Shown here: positions 5,460 to 5,572 of the stretch, one piece after another
Layout: every line of letters begins with the position of its first letter
How positions within the stretch are numbered: the stretch's first letter is position 1
NCBI GenBank assembly: GCA_001564035.1
Contig: LKMX01000042.1
Span: 1 to 5,572, forward strand
DNA length: 5,572 nucleotides
From: Nanohaloarchaea archaeon PL-Br10_U2g27
Lineage (GTDB): Archaea; Nanohalarchaeota; Nanosalinia; Nanosalinales; Nanosalinaceae
Direction of reading: 5' to 3'
Position numbers and translations under genes: made by a program
The notes under the pieces: model-generated
The model's database searches: none
Told to the model about the DNA's origin: nothing
Seen by the model: the letters and a program-made list of their open reading frames with translations, nothing else

Positions 5460-5572
5460 AGGCCAGGGAATGATTGCCGAAGTTTTAATTTTTGCAATGG
5501 CAATATTCATGGCTTTTGCAATATTCATTTTCCTGTCATCTGATGACGCAGAGTTCGAGCAAGACGTAGAAG
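5443..5572 (+). CDS. Type IV pilin-like protein with KGQ signal, N-terminal part only
   Basis: The gene runs off the window end; 43 residues are visible. It reads MYTHLKGQGMIAEVLIFA, followed by hydrophobic sequence to about residue 31, then an acidic start of the mature domain (SSDDAEFEQDVE). Lys-Gly-Gln at 6-8 followed by Gly, a Glu six residues into the putative mature chain and an unbroken hydrophobic helix is the best match in this window to an archaeal class III/type IV prepilin signal, with predicted cleavage after Gly7. The start is fixed by the ribosome site at 5430-5436, and the gene overlaps the previous one by 17 nt, so it belongs to the same operon. The length and type of the head domain cannot be judged. 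Confidence 0.8.
   Translation, partial: MYTHLKGQGMIAEVLIFAMAIFMAFAIFIFLSSDDAEFEQDVE

Noticed and set aside
1..5572. CRISPR, tRNA, rRNA or insertion sequence
   Set aside because: No regularly spaced direct repeats, no cloverleaf or conserved rRNA stretches, and no transposase or terminal inverted repeats were seen; the only long repeats are the paralogous genes and their promoters.

Overview
The window reads as a fragment of a salt-in halophilic archaeon, most likely a nanohaloarchaeon or a similar halophilic DPANN lineage. The predicted proteins are extremely rich in Asp and Glu outside their membrane segments. Arg is mostly AGA/AGG and ATA is common, unlike the high-GC haloarchaea. Shine-Dalgarno sites have the archaeal form GAGGTGAT. 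Promoters look like a TATA box set for leaderless transcripts. This placement is inference from composition and style; no marker gene is present.

All ten genes lie on the + strand, and each encodes a small or large protein with one N-terminal membrane segment. No cytoplasmic enzyme, RNA gene, transposon or CRISPR is visible. Three transcription units can be proposed. Unit 1 (promoter 11-53) carries a 64-aa membrane peptide and a 552-aa acidic Cys-rich protein. Unit 2 (promoter 1926-1968) carries a 532-aa paralogue of that large protein and a 50-aa membrane peptide, and ends at an oligo-T run (3719-3725). Unit 3 (promoter about 3729-3767) carries six tightly packed genes of 52, 70, 140, 133 and about 169 aa plus one cut by the window end. 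They are linked by ATGA/TTGA-type overlaps and strong Shine-Dalgarno sites.

Seven of the ten proteins have a Lys-Gly dipeptide within the first seven residues, directly before or close to the hydrophobic stretch. In two of them it extends to Lys-Gly-Gln, the hallmark of archaeal class III (type IV prepilin-like) signal peptides. The simplest reading is a locus for a type IV pilus-like or pseudopilus-like surface structure. Unit 3 would supply pilin and minor-pilin subunits, and units 1 and 2 would supply two large disulfide-stabilised ectodomain proteins, perhaps tip or adhesin subunits. No assembly ATPase, platform protein or prepilin peptidase lies in the window, so this role is inferred from protein architecture and gene order.

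The most notable points are: the head-to-tail duplication of the large protein, in which the second copy carries the promoter and first codons of the small upstream gene; the shared leaderless GTG-start promoter module; conserved cysteine pairing across the locus; a possible ATA start codon at 4956; and a strong excess of the palindrome AGGCCT.
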